Shown: piece by piece, positions 44,923 through 55,650 of the stretch | How the letters are laid out: each line of letters starts with the position of its first letter | Numbering within the stretch: position 1 is the stretch's first letter | Source: Morinoia aosen | Lineage: Eukaryota > Arthropoda > Malacostraca > Amphipoda > Talitridae | Length of the DNA stretch: 64,000 nucleotides | Direction of reading: 5' to 3' | Assembly (NCBI GenBank): GCA_030386875.1 | Contig: CM059569.1 | Coordinates: 44,059,842 to 44,123,841, forward strand | Notes under the pieces: model-generated | Database searches by the model: none | What the model saw: only the letters and a program-made list of their open reading frames with translations | Told to the model about the DNA's origin: nothing | Position numbers and translations under genes: made by a program

Positions 44923-45827
44923 TTTCGTGCTTGGTCACCATACTTTGTGTGGTACCAGCATAAATTACTACTGGCATCACGAGAGCGCGACCGAAAGCGG
45001 CGGTCTTGATTTGACCTATCATAAGATCTACCTCTATCGAAACGTTGAGGAGGAGGAAAAGGATGATAGTTGGAGGGATAGTCATAAGGATAGTCGTAGG
45101 CATTTTGGTGGCTTTGGAATCTCCCTGGGCCTTGCTGAATGTGAGCTACACTCTGACCTAAGTTGCAATTCTGTAACGCTTGCTTTATCTCAGTGATGTC
45201 TTGCTGCATCTTATCTATTGTGGCTGAGGATTGATTCTGAGTATTTGCGGGGCTAAAATTTGCAGCTGCTGCATTCAAGGAAGCAACTTGCGGTGCTTGT
45301 GACAAATTAATGTTGCGCATCACCGTCTCAGTGGACTCTGCAAGCTTCTCCAAAGTTTGATCAGGGCTTGCTAACGATAGAAATGGGCGCACATTTGAAG
45401 GAAGTTTACTCATGTAAACTTCTTTCAGAAATCCCTCAGCTACGGCAACACCCGCAGCGAGTTTGCGCAGCTCTTTAACTAACGAAGTGGGAGAGAAAGA
45501 GACAGAGACAGATGGAATTGCTGAGGCGTCTACAAGGCTCCTAAATTTGTCCGCATCGGACATCTGCAACTTCTGCAATATTTTTCTTTTCAAGGTGCCG
45601 TACGGATCGATATCGGGAGGGTTTTCTAGCAATTGATTCGAGTCATTCAGTAATTTTGTGGGAGCTGCGGACACGAGGGCATAAAATTTGTCAGTGTTAT
45701 CCCTTATTTTATGATACCTAAACATAGCCTCCACCTGGTTGAACCAGGTGTGGGCATCCCCTGGAATGAAAGGAGGAAGACTAAGGGGTTTTGTGGGGGC
45801 TCGATCTTCATTATCTGATTCAGTCAT
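44856..45827 (-). CDS. Gag protein of the CsRn1-like element
   Basis: The 323-residue frame starts MTESDNED, followed by a retrotransposon Gag core (FIPGDAHTWFNQVEAMFRYH, KRKILQKL), a Tyr/Pro/Arg-rich stretch and a single CHCC-type finger CWYHTKYGDQARKC...C near the C-terminus. This variant knuckle is typical of the CsRn1 clade rather than the CCHC of most Gypsy Gags. Confidence 0.88.
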   Translation of the reverse strand: MTESDNEDRAPTKPLSLPPFIPGDAHTWFNQVEAMFRYHKIRDNTDKFYALVSAAPTKLLNDSNQLLENPPDIDPYGTLKRKILQKLQMSDADKFRSLVDASAIPSVSVSFSPTSLVKELRKLAAGVAVAEGFLKEVYMSKLPSNVRPFLSLASPDQTLEKLAESTETVMRNINLSQAPQVASLNAAAANFSPANTQNQSSATIDKMQQDITEIKQALQNCNLGQSVAHIQQGPGRFQSHQNAYDYPYDYPSNYHPFPPPQRFDRGRSYDRSNQDRRFRSRSRDASSNLCWYHTKYGDQARKCGSRFCPRYTEMTSGNANSNA

Positions 45828-46485
45828 GCTAGCAACTTTCCTTCTACGAAAGCGAAAATTAAGCTATGCTCGCTCGGAGTTCGTATTCAACGCCTAATAA
45901 ATTTTTGATATTAAAGGTGTCACAAGTTAGCGTTATTACTTTACCTACTCAATCATTCAAATAAAGTTTGGGACGGAAAGCAGAAAAAAAATTGGGAACG
46001 AAAATTTATGCGGTATGCGGCAATCAGCGTAGGCACAAAAACAGGTGAGAAAGATTATTTTTCTACCTACTCAAACGATCAATAACGTTGAAAAAACGGA
46101 GGGAAAGAGAGAATGGAAACGCGAATTTTTACGGTAGTCAGAATCAGCGTAAGCACGGAAATAGGAGAAAAAAAAATTTTTCCTACCTACTGAGGCACAT
46201 AAAACAAACAAGGACAGGATAGCGCTGAAAAAAAAATTTTGTTAGAGCTGCTCAGAGAATCTCCATTAACACGGTAAAATCTAAGAAATTCTCAAAGACT
46301 ACGACAGGGGAAATTTATCACTACAATGATATGCCAAAATTAACCTCTCTCACAATTTCTCAAACCCTTATCGAGTTGAATAGTTTTCAAGTTTTAAAGA
46401 AGGTTTTGGGGTTTTAAAACTCTGGGTTGTCACCAGTGTAATTTATCTTTGGGGTTACCAATGTTATTTTTACTGGGGTCACCAG
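45828..46485 (-). other. Leader of the CsRn1-like element with repeated primer-site-like blocks
   Basis: Non-coding. Next to the 5' LTR the plus strand shows ggttgtcaccagtgtaa, ggggttaccaatgtta and ggggtcaccagtgtaagg in a row (46427-46492); only the last abuts the LTR. Confidence 0.7.
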
Positions 46486-47229
46486 TGTAAGGATTGTGTG
46501 TGGCCGTGGGTATAGCCAGTCCTTAACAAACCTCGATAAGTATCTGCAGTAAACCATGAGAAAGGATAATAAGGCACTCAGGAACTCAGCTTTTGGTATA
46601 TATTGGAAGGAAGCCGGAGAGGACCGCCAAGTCTTGAGCAACTGAAGAACTTGGCTGAAGATGGTTTGCAGTCCGGGCAGGCAGAAGGCTCCTGGAGAAG
46701 TGCTGAAGTCGACAGTGTGGGTGTATGTTTGGAGTTGATTTTAGCGGCCCAATTTATCAGACTTTGGGATGACTCGTGACGTTTGGTGGTGGCACGTTAA
46801 GGTATCAGCGTTCTCTATCCCCCAACTGGACAAGCGAGTTATCAAGGTCGAAGCAGGTAGTTTAGTTAGCCGGGGATGGAATCTTAGGCTTACTAGCTTC
46901 AAAAATAACCCATGTGAATTGCAAGGGGAATAGATGGTAAATGAGGTCTATCAGGCCCAAAACAAGGACCAAAACTAATCCAAGTAGAAGTCCCAAAAGC
47001 GGCCCAGGGAGACTGTGTGTGTGGTGTGTGGCGATGACGTTGAGGTCCTGCAAAGAGTCCAAACGCTGGATGAGCAGTCCAAGGAGACATCAAGGAAATT
47101 TCCACCACTGACAGTCCCACAACATCGTAAATAATAAACTCTCACACAGCAGAATTCGAGAAATCCTACAGATTTGACTCTAGTTAATTTCATTTGTTCT
47201 CCTTTTCGTCAAGCTCAAAAGTAGATAAG
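46486..47229 (-). repeat. Part of the 5' LTR of the CsRn1-like element
   Basis: It is nearly identical to 39083-39828. It is interrupted at 47229 by the Gypsy element; a short continuation follows at 52378. Confidence 0.9.
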
Positions 47230-47642
47230 TGTAATATAGCGAGTAGTGTAAGTTCTAGTTAGAGAGACCATAAGTTGGCAACGCTCGAGAGAGCAACACT
47301 CGCAAGTCAGTCTGCGATTGGCCTCGGGTTCAACAACAAGTACATGTTGACCGAGTGTGTAAATAATTACCATACTGTGGTTGGTATCTAACTTCTTAAG
47401 TTCTAAACTAATGTACTAATTCTATTCTACGCTATTCTATATATTTCCCGTCTATCTCCGCTCTACTCTTGCTAGCCACAGTATTGAAAATGGAGTATTA
47501 AGTTAAGGTATCCAAGAGGTGAGTGAACTATTTACCTAAATTGCTGTGTCATTGCAATTGTCTATTTTGTGCAGTACTCTATCTATGTTGTCTATATGGA
47601 ACCTATGCTGTGCTCTAGTGTAGGGCTATCCACTCCATAATA
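47230..47642 (+). repeat. 5' LTR of the Gypsy element
   Basis: It starts TGTAATATAGCGAG and ends CACTCCATAATA, immediately followed by ctggcgacgagg. Confidence 0.94.
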
Positions 47643-47870
47643 CTGGCGACGAGGATTATTTTTTGTAGAACTATTGGGAGATCCTAGACTAATGAAGGAA
47701 CTCAGAATTTATATTATTCAGTGACTAGAGTATTGATGCTGTAAATTTCTGATTTTTTTTTAACAAGGGGTATTATTACAGCCTCTTGAATTGGCTACTC
47801 TTGCAACTGATATTGTTGCTACTACTATTTCAGGTAGATATCTGACAATTAGCTGTAAAGCTGGGTAAAA

Positions 47871-50800
47871 ATGCCAATGCTAGGCTCAGTGGGAGAATTC
47901 AATCCTTTAGAGGAAGAATTCCCAGAATATGAAGTCAGGCTAAACTGCTTCCTTAGTATTAATAAAGTGGAAGATTCAAATAAAGCTAAAACATTTATTT
48001 CTCTGGTGGGTCCTAAAATTGTTAGGTTAGCCAAAGACCTACTGTCACCTAAAAGACTTTTAGATGCTACCTATGAGGAGATCATGGAAGCGTTAAGACG
48101 GCATTTTAAGCCGACACGCAACCAGATCTTTGAAAGGTTTAGGTTCCATAAGCGGAACCAGAAACAAGGGGAGAGCATTGCTGATTTTGTGGCTAGCTTA
48201 AAGGCCCTGTCAGACACCTGTAATTTCAAACAGGAAGTTCTGGAAGAGACGCTTCTTGATAGGTTCATACTGGGTGTGGCCAGTAATGATGTTCAAAATT
48301 GTTTGCTTAATGAAAATGACCTCACATGGAAAAAAGCCGTGGATCTGGCAACTGCCAAAGAAACTCAACTGAGGGAGACGGTTGTGTTAAGGCAACATAA
48401 TTCCATACTAAATATGGGCCAGCATAGAGTAAAGCAAACTGCTATTAAGCCTCAGGGCAAAACTCAGGCTCAAGCTAGCCCCAAATCAGCATGCAGCGGC
48501 TGTGGTAATCTGCACTGGCGTAGAGATTGCCCCTATAAAGACAGTGTTTGTCATGGTTGTGGCCAAAAAGGCCATCTTAAGAAGTGTTGCTTTAAATTGA
48601 AAAAGCAAAATTCTGCTAAAGACAACAAAAATAATTTTGTGCATGCTATGCATGAGAAAAGGGGGAGGGAACACCACCCTAACCCTAATAGAACTAACAA
48701 TGCAGCCTGTGCAGACTATCCAGTTGCTAATCTAGGCTGTTATGGAGAGATTTTCTCAATAGCCGAGGAAATGAAACCCCCAATCAAAATAAAATTGTTA
48801 CTAAATGGTGTGCCATTAGAGATGGAGGTAGATACAGGTGCTGCCAGGTCTATCCTTTCAATGGCCACCTACTCTAAAATACCAGCTAAGTCAAGACCCG
48901 AGCTGAGACCTTCTGATGTTAAGCTTAGGACTTATGGGGGAGCGGAGCTAGTAGTTTGCGGAGAGATTAGAGCTAACATCCAGCGTGAATCTGGTAATAT
49001 GGTTCCTCAACTAGCAACTATTGTGATTGTAGACAGGGAGGGGCCAGCTTTGCTGGGTAGGGACCTGATTGATTCCCTTGGGCTAACTATAGTATCAAAT
49101 AATGTCAACAAATTGACTACCTGCCCTGAAGAGTTAGCAAATAAATTCCCTGACCTTTTTCAACCAGGTCTAGGTTGCTTTAAGGGAAGGAATTTCAAAA
49201 TAGAAGTGGATCCAGCTGTACCACCAAAGTTTTGTAAGGCCAGGAACGTGCCTTACACACTGAGACCTAAGGTGGAGGCAGAACTTGATAGACTGGTGCA
49301 GGAAGGTATCCTCACCCCTGTACAATACTCGAGATGGGCAGCGGCGATCGTCCCTGTGCTCAAGGCTGATCAAAGCATCCGCATCTGTGGGGACTACAAA
49401 TTAACAGTCAACAGAGCCACTAGGCTTGATACCTACCCTATACCTCGAGTGGAAGATCTACTCGTATTTAGCGGGTTAGCAGGAGGAGTTATATACTCCA
49501 AGCTAGATATGTCTCAGGCATACGCTCAACTACCCTTGGATGAAGACTCCAAGGAACTCACGGTAATAAACACCCACAGAGGTTTATTTGCCTACAACCG
49601 TCTCAGTTTTGGAATTGCGTCCGCACCTGGAATCTTTCAGCGTGCCATGGAAGGACTATTGCAGGGCCTCCCAGGAGTGTTCTGCTACCTGGATGACGTC
49701 CTGGTGAGTGCCACTAATGAGCAAGAGCACAACAAGCGTCTCTATCAAGTCTTATCTAAACTACAGGAGGCAGGACTAAAACTGAAAATGGATAAATGCC
49801 AAATTGGAGTGCCACAGGTATCCTACCTTGGATACCAAATTGACAAGGATGGATTGCACCCCACTGCAGAGAAGGTAGCAGCAATCCAGAATGCACCAGC
49901 CCCTACTAATGTAACTCAACTGAGAGCCTACCTTGGGCTGCTAAATTTCTATAGGAAATTTCTAAAATCATCTGCAACTATGCTGGAGCCCCTAAATACC
50001 TTACTGAGAGACAAAAACCCTTGGAAATGGGATGTAAGTCAGGAGAGAGCCTTCCAGAAATCTAAACAAGCCCTCCTGGACTCTCAGACTCTAGTCCATT
50101 TTGACCCTCAGAAACCCATAGTGGTAGTGGCGGACAGTAGTGCGTATGGTGTGGGAGCGGTGCTGTGTCACCTTATTGATGGGATTGAACGCCCCGCCTA
50201 TTTTGCCTCCCGAACTCTAACAGCAACAGAACGCAACTACTCTCAAACTGAGAAAGAAGCCCTAGCTATGGTGTTCGCACTTCGAAAATTTCATTGCTAC
50301 CTGTGGGGACAGGATTTCACTGTGGTTACGGACCACAAACCTTTGTTAGGACTATTTGATCCGGGTAGAAGCATTCCTCCGATGGCATCCGGGCGCATTC
50401 AAAGGTGGGCTTTACTACTGCAGTCCTACAAGTTCACCTTGCGTCACCGGTCCGGCGTGCTGTTGGGCACAGCTGATGCTCTCAGTCGTCTACCTTTGAC
50501 AACTCCCGAGGAAGCCACACCTATTCCTGCGGAATGGACGTCCTTAGTAAATTTCCTCGAGTCAGCTCCAGTCACCAGCACCCACATCCGCGACGGCACC
50601 CTAAGGGACCCAGTACTTTCAAAGGTATACAAATACTGCCAAGTAGGCTGGCCTTCGACGGTAATTGGTGACCCTGATCTCGCTCCGTATACTAGGAGGC
50701 GAGACGAATTGTCCACACAAAATGGCTGTGTGCTCTGGGGAGCAAGAATTATTGTACCCCAAGCTCTCAGACAAGCCATTGTGGACGAACTGCACTCTGG

Positions 50801-51893
50801 CCATGCTGGATCATCCAGGATGAAGGAGTTAGCTCGCAGCTATGTATGGTGGCCGCTGCTGGACAAAGATCTAGAAGAAACGACTAAGTCATGCAGCGAG
50901 TGCCTGAGCACTCGAGCTGCACCAACGAAAGCTGAACTCCATCCGTGGGAATGGCCTGCGAAGCCTTGGCATCGCATACACATTGACTACGCGGGCCCAA
51001 TGGATGGAAAATACTATCTAGAGATCGTGGATGCACACTCTAAGTGGGTTGAAATTTTTCCCACATCTACTACAACCTCTAGCGAAACGATCTCGTGCCT
51101 GAAACACACTTTTGCGACATTTGGATTTCCAGTAACAATTGTTTCTGACAATGCAACGTGTTTCACATCGGCTGAATTCCAAGAATTTGTGAAGGCATGT
51201 GGTATGCGACATATTACGAGCGCACCATACCACCCTTCAACTAATGGACTGGCAGAGCGCATGGTACAAACTTTCAAGAAGAATATACGAAAGTCAACGG
51301 AACCCCTACGCCTAGCACTAGACAGGTTTCTGTTCAACTATCGGCTGACACCCCACACGACAACAGGTGTTACGCCCGCCGAACTGATGTTAGGCAGAAA
51401 AGTTCGCTCTCGTCTTGATCTGCTTTGGCCGTCAGAAGCAATCGCGTCCAAAGTTGCTCAACGCCAGGACGCTCAGAAAAGATACCACCCAGGGTCTCGC
51501 GCGGTTGATATTCCGCCGGAGTCTCCTGTGATGGTCCGTCAATACACGCCGGGTTCCCCAAAATGGACCCCTGCTACCACCATTGAGAAAACAGGCCCGG
51601 TATCCTACAAGTGCCAACTGAAGGGGGGAGAGGTCGTTCGTCGACACCAGGACCAAGTTATTACCTGCTCGAACACCATCCCTGAACCTTTGGAACAACC
51701 TACGGAGGAAACCATCGTGTTTCCACAACCTGCTCAAAATTCATACCCACCACCTCCGACCAATGAACCTGACACCGGAACACCTGATTACCCGACTCCC
51801 ACCCAGGAGGCTAGGATGCACGAGCCTCCAAGTGCTAACATCTCACGCAGGTCTACCCGGGCTCGGAAGCCTGTGGTGAGAATGGACCTTTAG
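47871..51893 (+). CDS. Gag-Pol polyprotein of the Gypsy element
   Basis: A single 1,340-residue frame. Order: Gag core (about 1-190, ending near ATAKETQLRET), two zinc knuckles (CSGCGNLHWRRDC and CHGCGQKGHLKKC), protease (EVDTGAARSILS), reverse transcriptase (RICGDYKLTVNRATRLDTYP; CYLDDVLVSA), RNase H (VVVADSSAYGVGAVL; TDHKPLLGLFD), integrase HHCC (ELHSGHAG...CSECLSTR) and core (IHIDYAGPMDG, VSDNATCFTS, STNGLAERMVQTFKK), and a Pro-rich tail. Gag and Pol share one frame. It resembles the K02A2.6-type proteins common in invertebrates; I place it in Ty3/Gypsy without fixing the clade. Confidence 0.94.
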   Translation: MPMLGSVGEFNPLEEEFPEYEVRLNCFLSINKVEDSNKAKTFISLVGPKIVRLAKDLLSPKRLLDATYEEIMEALRRHFKPTRNQIFERFRFHKRNQKQGESIADFVASLKALSDTCNFKQEVLEETLLDRFILGVASNDVQNCLLNENDLTWKKAVDLATAKETQLRETVVLRQHNSILNMGQHRVKQTAIKPQGKTQAQASPKSACSGCGNLHWRRDCPYKDSVCHGCGQKGHLKKCCFKLKKQNSAKDNKNNFVHAMHEKRGREHHPNPNRTNNAACADYPVANLGCYGEIFSIAEEMKPPIKIKLLLNGVPLEMEVDTGAARSILSMATYSKIPAKSRPELRPSDVKLRTYGGAELVVCGEIRANIQRESGNMVPQLATIVIVDREGPALLGRDLIDSLGLTIVSNNVNKLTTCPEELANKFPDLFQPGLGCFKGRNFKIEVDPAVPPKFCKARNVPYTLRPKVEAELDRLVQEGILTPVQYSRWAAAIVPVLKADQSIRICGDYKLTVNRATRLDTYPIPRVEDLLVFSGLAGGVIYSKLDMSQAYAQLPLDEDSKELTVINTHRGLFAYNRLSFGIASAPGIFQRAMEGLLQGLPGVFCYLDDVLVSATNEQEHNKRLYQVLSKLQEAGLKLKMDKCQIGVPQVSYLGYQIDKDGLHPTAEKVAAIQNAPAPTNVTQLRAYLGLLNFYRKFLKSSATMLEPLNTLLRDKNPWKWDVSQERAFQKSKQALLDSQTLVHFDPQKPIVVVADSSAYGVGAVLCHLIDGIERPAYFASRTLTATERNYSQTEKEALAMVFALRKFHCYLWGQDFTVVTDHKPLLGLFDPGRSIPPMASGRIQRWALLLQSYKFTLRHRSGVLLGTADALSRLPLTTPEEATPIPAEWTSLVNFLESAPVTSTHIRDGTLRDPVLSKVYKYCQVGWPSTVIGDPDLAPYTRRRDELSTQNGCVLWGARIIVPQALRQAIVDELHSGHAGSSRMKELARSYVWWPLLDKDLEETTKSCSECLSTRAAPTKAELHPWEWPAKPWHRIHIDYAGPMDGKYYLEIVDAHSKWVEIFPTSTTTSSETISCLKHTFATFGFPVTIVSDNATCFTSAEFQEFVKACGMRHITSAPYHPSTNGLAERMVQTFKKNIRKSTEPLRLALDRFLFNYRLTPHTTTGVTPAELMLGRKVRSRLDLLWPSEAIASKVAQRQDAQKRYHPGSRAVDIPPESPVMVRQYTPGSPKWTPATTIEKTGPVSYKCQLKGGEVVRRHQDQVITCSNTIPEPLEQPTEETIVFPQPAQNSYPPPPTNEPDTGTPDYPTPTQEARMHEPPSANISRRSTRARKPVVRMDL

Positions 51894-51959
51894 GATTGAC
51901 TATATTGAATAAGGGGACTGGGGATACAGGGGGAGGGTTTCTAATTAAGGAGGGAGGGG

Positions 51960-52372
51960 TGTAATATAGCGAGTAGTGTAAGTTCTAGTTAGAGAGACCA
52001 TAAGTTGGCAACGCTCGAGAGAGCAACACTCGCAAGTCAGTCTGCGATTGGCCTCGGGTTCAACAACAAGTACATGTTGACCGAGTGTGTAAATAATTAC
52101 CATACTGTGGTTGGTATCTAACTTCTTAAGTTCTAAACTAATGTACTAATTCTATTCTACGCTATTCTATATATTTCCCGTCTATCTCCGCTCTACTCTT
52201 GCTAGCCACAGTATTGAAAATGGAGTATTAAGTTAAGGTATCCAAGAGGTGAGTGAACTATTTACCTAAATTGCTGTGTCATTGCAATTGTCTATTTTGT
52301 GCAGTACTCTATCTATGTTGTCTATGTGGAACCTATGCTGTGCTCTAGTGTAGGGCTATCCACTCCATAATA
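51960..52372 (+). repeat. 3' LTR of the Gypsy element
   Basis: The same 413 bp as the 5' LTR, preceded by the purine tract and followed by the ATAAG duplication. Confidence 0.94.
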
Positions 52373-53179
52373 ATAAGACAGATTTTTGTAGAAAGATTTT
52401 AAACAATAAATAAATTGTTAATAAATTAATAAATTTTTATCAAGATTAGGATTTCCCCTTTTGTATCAAAAATAATTTCTTTAGGCAATATTCAATATGG
52501 TGTTATTTTGTGATCAAGTTAGACTTGCATCAAATTATCATTTTTATTCTTTAATGCTGTTTTTCGAATCAAAGCAATCAAATTATCATTCTCATTCTTT
52601 ACAGCTGTATTTTGTCACAGCTGTATTTTCAATTAAGTAAGGTTTTGATATAATTACATCGTTTGTAGTTTTTTTTCTTACAGTCAACATTAAAAACCAT
52701 TCTTAACCAATTTTGTAGTGAATCTTTGTTGTGATGGTAATCAGAACTACCCTTGTAAATACCAATAACTAAATACCTGATTTTCCTAATAGAATCAGTA
52801 TTTATACATTAAATATTAGTGATGTTTTTTTAGGTTTAGTTAGATGGTAATTGTATAATTCTTAGTCATTGTACATTGATTCCTAGCGTGAATAACACTT
52901 AAGTTATGCACGTAAAAATCAAAATAGTTTATTACTTCAGTTATGAAACTGGGGAAACATTTTTCCTGGTGCTAAGCTGAGATAGGTAACCTTACTCCGG
53001 AACTTCTTATATAGAGGTTTCCCTCCTGCGCTTGTATTGATTTAGAAATTCCGTATTAATTTGCATTAACAGATGTTGTTGATATTTTTACCATTAGCTA
53101 TTAAATAAGTGAGACAGTATACTCAGTTCACTGCTTATGCCATCTTAGTTTCGCCAGGCAAAGTTTTGCCCAGGGTTGC

Positions 53180-53405
53180 GGAGTCGGAGTCGGAGTCGGG
53201 AGTCGGAGTCGCCGGAGTCGGATGTTTTAGGGTGGAGTCGGAGTCGGAGTCGGAGTCGCTTCTCTGAAGTGTGGTGGAGTCGGAGTCGGAGTCGGAGTCG
53301 CTACTCTGAAGTGTGATGGAGTCGGAGTCGGAGTCGGAGTCGCTTTTCCGAATGTGGTGGAGTCGGAGTCGGAGTCGGAGTCGTTCATTCGGATGTGGAA
53401 GAGTC
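53180..53405 (+). repeat. Left subterminal GGAGTC minisatellite
   Basis: Units of three to four GGAGTC repeats plus a spacer such as gcttctctgaagtgtggt recur about every 52 bp, four times. Confidence 0.9.
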
Positions 53406-53410
53406 GTGGT

Positions 53411-55019
53411 TGGAGTCGCTATTTTTTGGTGTCTTCGATTCTAATTTTTGCTTAAAATTATTTATAATTCTTTAAAACTAGAAGTAAACCAAAACAGAGT
53501 TAGAATGCTTTGCTGAAAAATCTAAGAAATACGCAATGTTTTCGTTGATTGTTTTGTTCTAAGTTTGAAACAGCGTATTTATTCCTATCACCTAATACCG
53601 CCATGTTATCTAGTCATTGAGGGTTTGCACAGATATATATGAGAAACCTACGAGTGCGAAATATAATTTTTGTACCCAGCATTAATGTATATTTTGTGGT
53701 TAAAAGCAGGAATTAGTAATTGAAAGCATCGCAAATTCATTCTGTATATTTCTGTTTTGTTCATTTTTCCTTCAATTAATACATAGGAACAGGAAAATAG
53801 TAGTAAATGTGTTGCAAGTTACTTGCAGAACATTTCAGCTGATGCAATACATTGTACTCACATAAAGAGTGGTAACTCTGTATGCTCAAAATGATGCATT
53901 GATTGATAATGATCATAAACATTTCTAGTCTTTTGGTTATGATTCATTGCCAATGAGTAGTCTTTGCCGAAACCTGAAGCTATGGTCTAGTGCACAAAGA
54001 CTTCTAGTTTTCAAGTCATGTTATCAAAATTGATATGGCTTCCGTGTTTTTAAGTCAAGTTAACATGTATTGATAATAAAAATTTCTTCTCATTTCTCAA
54101 GTTATTCCTTGAATGTAATTTGGTTCTTTCAGAGTTATATTGTATTTCACTATTTCATCATCATGTTTAATTTTTATCTTCGTATCACTCCCCAGTTTCT
54201 AAGCTAGTATACGCTGAAATGCAGAATTTTATAATTATGTTGATACATTTTAAAAAACTGAAATAGTATATGTTTTGTAGCATTATGTAATTAATTACTT
54301 CTTGTTAAGGAAGATTTGGAAATGTTGTAAGGTTATCTATATCGGCATTGAGACACTTGAAAAAAAAATAAAAATACGATGTAAGCGAGCTGCAATGAAA
54401 ATAATTACACACACCAGCAAAAACTTCACTTACAATCACACACACATTGTAACTGAAAACAATGCACTATCTCAGCTGCAATGGTTTTTGCATTTATGCG
54501 ATAGTACAAATTCTCTTGCTGGAAACGTTTCAAATTGCTCCAAAAAACACGAAATGAGAAGAACCTGGGCGTTTATTAAAATAACAAAGTGTCCAATACA
54601 AAGTAAAAAGTTAGACGAAAATAAGAGATAGTATCATAATACACGCAAAGAAGCTAGAAGTGACTTTTATTCGTGAAAAAAACTTTCCGAAAACGTCAGG
54701 CCCCTGCAATGAAAGCAGAACAACTTTTGCTTATTATAGCCGAAATGTAACATAGTGTTGAGCAATAATATGACACCTTTTCTGCATTGTTACCCTGCAT
54801 AGTGTAGATACAAAGAAGAAAAGGCAGTGTGCAAATCTTACCTACCTTATCTACACGCATATCATAATTTTGGGGATTTGAAGCATAGTCATTGAAAAAA
54901 CTACCATAATTTCACTGAATTAGTGCATACTTAGTAATAAAAAACTGTTGATGCTTATCTATGCTTCTCAGTGTAGACAATGCCTACATTACCTACTCAG
55001 AAAACACTTGTCAGTAATA
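53411..55019. other. Interior of the hAT-like element, no gene seen
   Basis: AT-rich; the 109-codon frame at 54302 has no recognisable motif. Confidence 0.45.
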
Positions 55020-55021
55020 TA

Positions 55022-55648
55022 CAGGGTGTTTCAGATTCAGAATAAGAGGCAAAAAATTGCACACCAAATAGAAGATATCCATATAAAAACTTTTTCTTCC
55101 ATAAAATTTTCCGAAGAAAGAGACATTGAGATATTAGCAGCTTATTGTTTTAAAGGGTGAAATTTAATGAATAAACTACTCGCAATATTTATTTTGAATT
55201 TACGTTGATCGGGCGAAATGTGCTAGTTACAAGACCTCCTAGATCTCCTGACATGACTCCACTCGGTTTCAATTTTTGGGGACACGTGAAGAGCCTTGTT
55301 TATGCTACACCCATTGGGTCTGAGGAAGATCTTGTGGCCAGAATTGCAGTGGCTGCAGGTGAGATACCTTAATGCCAGACGTGTTTCCTAATATTCGGCA
55401 GCCGTTAAGGCTAACATTCGAAAAGTGCATAGATGTAGGTGGAACACATTTTGAACAATTTTTGTAAAGCAAATTCAGAATCAATACCGCGAGTAATTGT
55501 GCCATTAAATTTAAACCTTAAAAACAATAAACACCTAATGCCTCCCAACCCCGATTTTTTGGGTGAAAATTTCATAGGACAAAAAGTGTTTATTTGGCCA
55601 TTTTCTACTTGATGTGCAATTTTGTACCTCGTTTTCTGAAACACTCAG
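55022..55648 (-). mobile_element. Mariner/IS630-type element, 627 bp, internally deleted
   Basis: The inverted ends are CAGGGTGTTTCAG and CTGAGTGTTTCAG with further matches over about 45 bp (including aaaattgcaca), flanked by TA at 55020-55021 and 55649-55650. On the plus strand a transposase C-terminal remnant is legible around 55225-55470 (RPPRSPDMTP, GFNFWGHVKSLVYATPIGSE, EDLVARIAVAAGEIP), the DDE-domain end seen in arthropod mariner-like proteins. The N-terminal two-thirds is missing and stops interrupt it. The strand given is arbitrary; the remnant itself reads on plus. Confidence 0.8.
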
Positions 55649-55650
55649 TA

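Larger units (their letters stand above)
47230..52372 (+). mobile_element. Young Ty3/Gypsy retrotransposon, apparently whole, nested in an LTR
   Basis: The 413-bp LTRs (47230-47642, 51960-52372) differ at about one position by eye, and the 5-bp target duplication ATAAG lies at 47225-47229 and 52373-52377. A primer-site region tggcgacgaggat follows the 5' LTR, and a purine tract (aaggagggagggg) precedes the 3' LTR. One long gag-pol frame fills the interior. The empty site is preserved at 39825 in the 3' LTR of the host element. LTR identity implies a very recent insertion. Confidence 0.95.
39083..52419 (-). mobile_element. CsRn1-like Ty3/Gypsy retrotransposon with very long LTRs
   Basis: Parts on the minus strand: 5' LTR (46486-47229 plus a small piece at 52378-52419, separated by a younger Gypsy element), leader with a tRNA-Trp-type primer site at about 46476-46485 (TGGTGACCCC), gag 45827-44856, pol 44922-41518, purine tract next to 41477, and 3' LTR 39083-41476. 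The shared part of the two LTRs is nearly identical, so the insertion is recent. The coding part looks whole; the 5' LTR is incomplete. The CHCC gag finger and the Trp primer site are traits of the CsRn1 clade. Confidence 0.88.
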
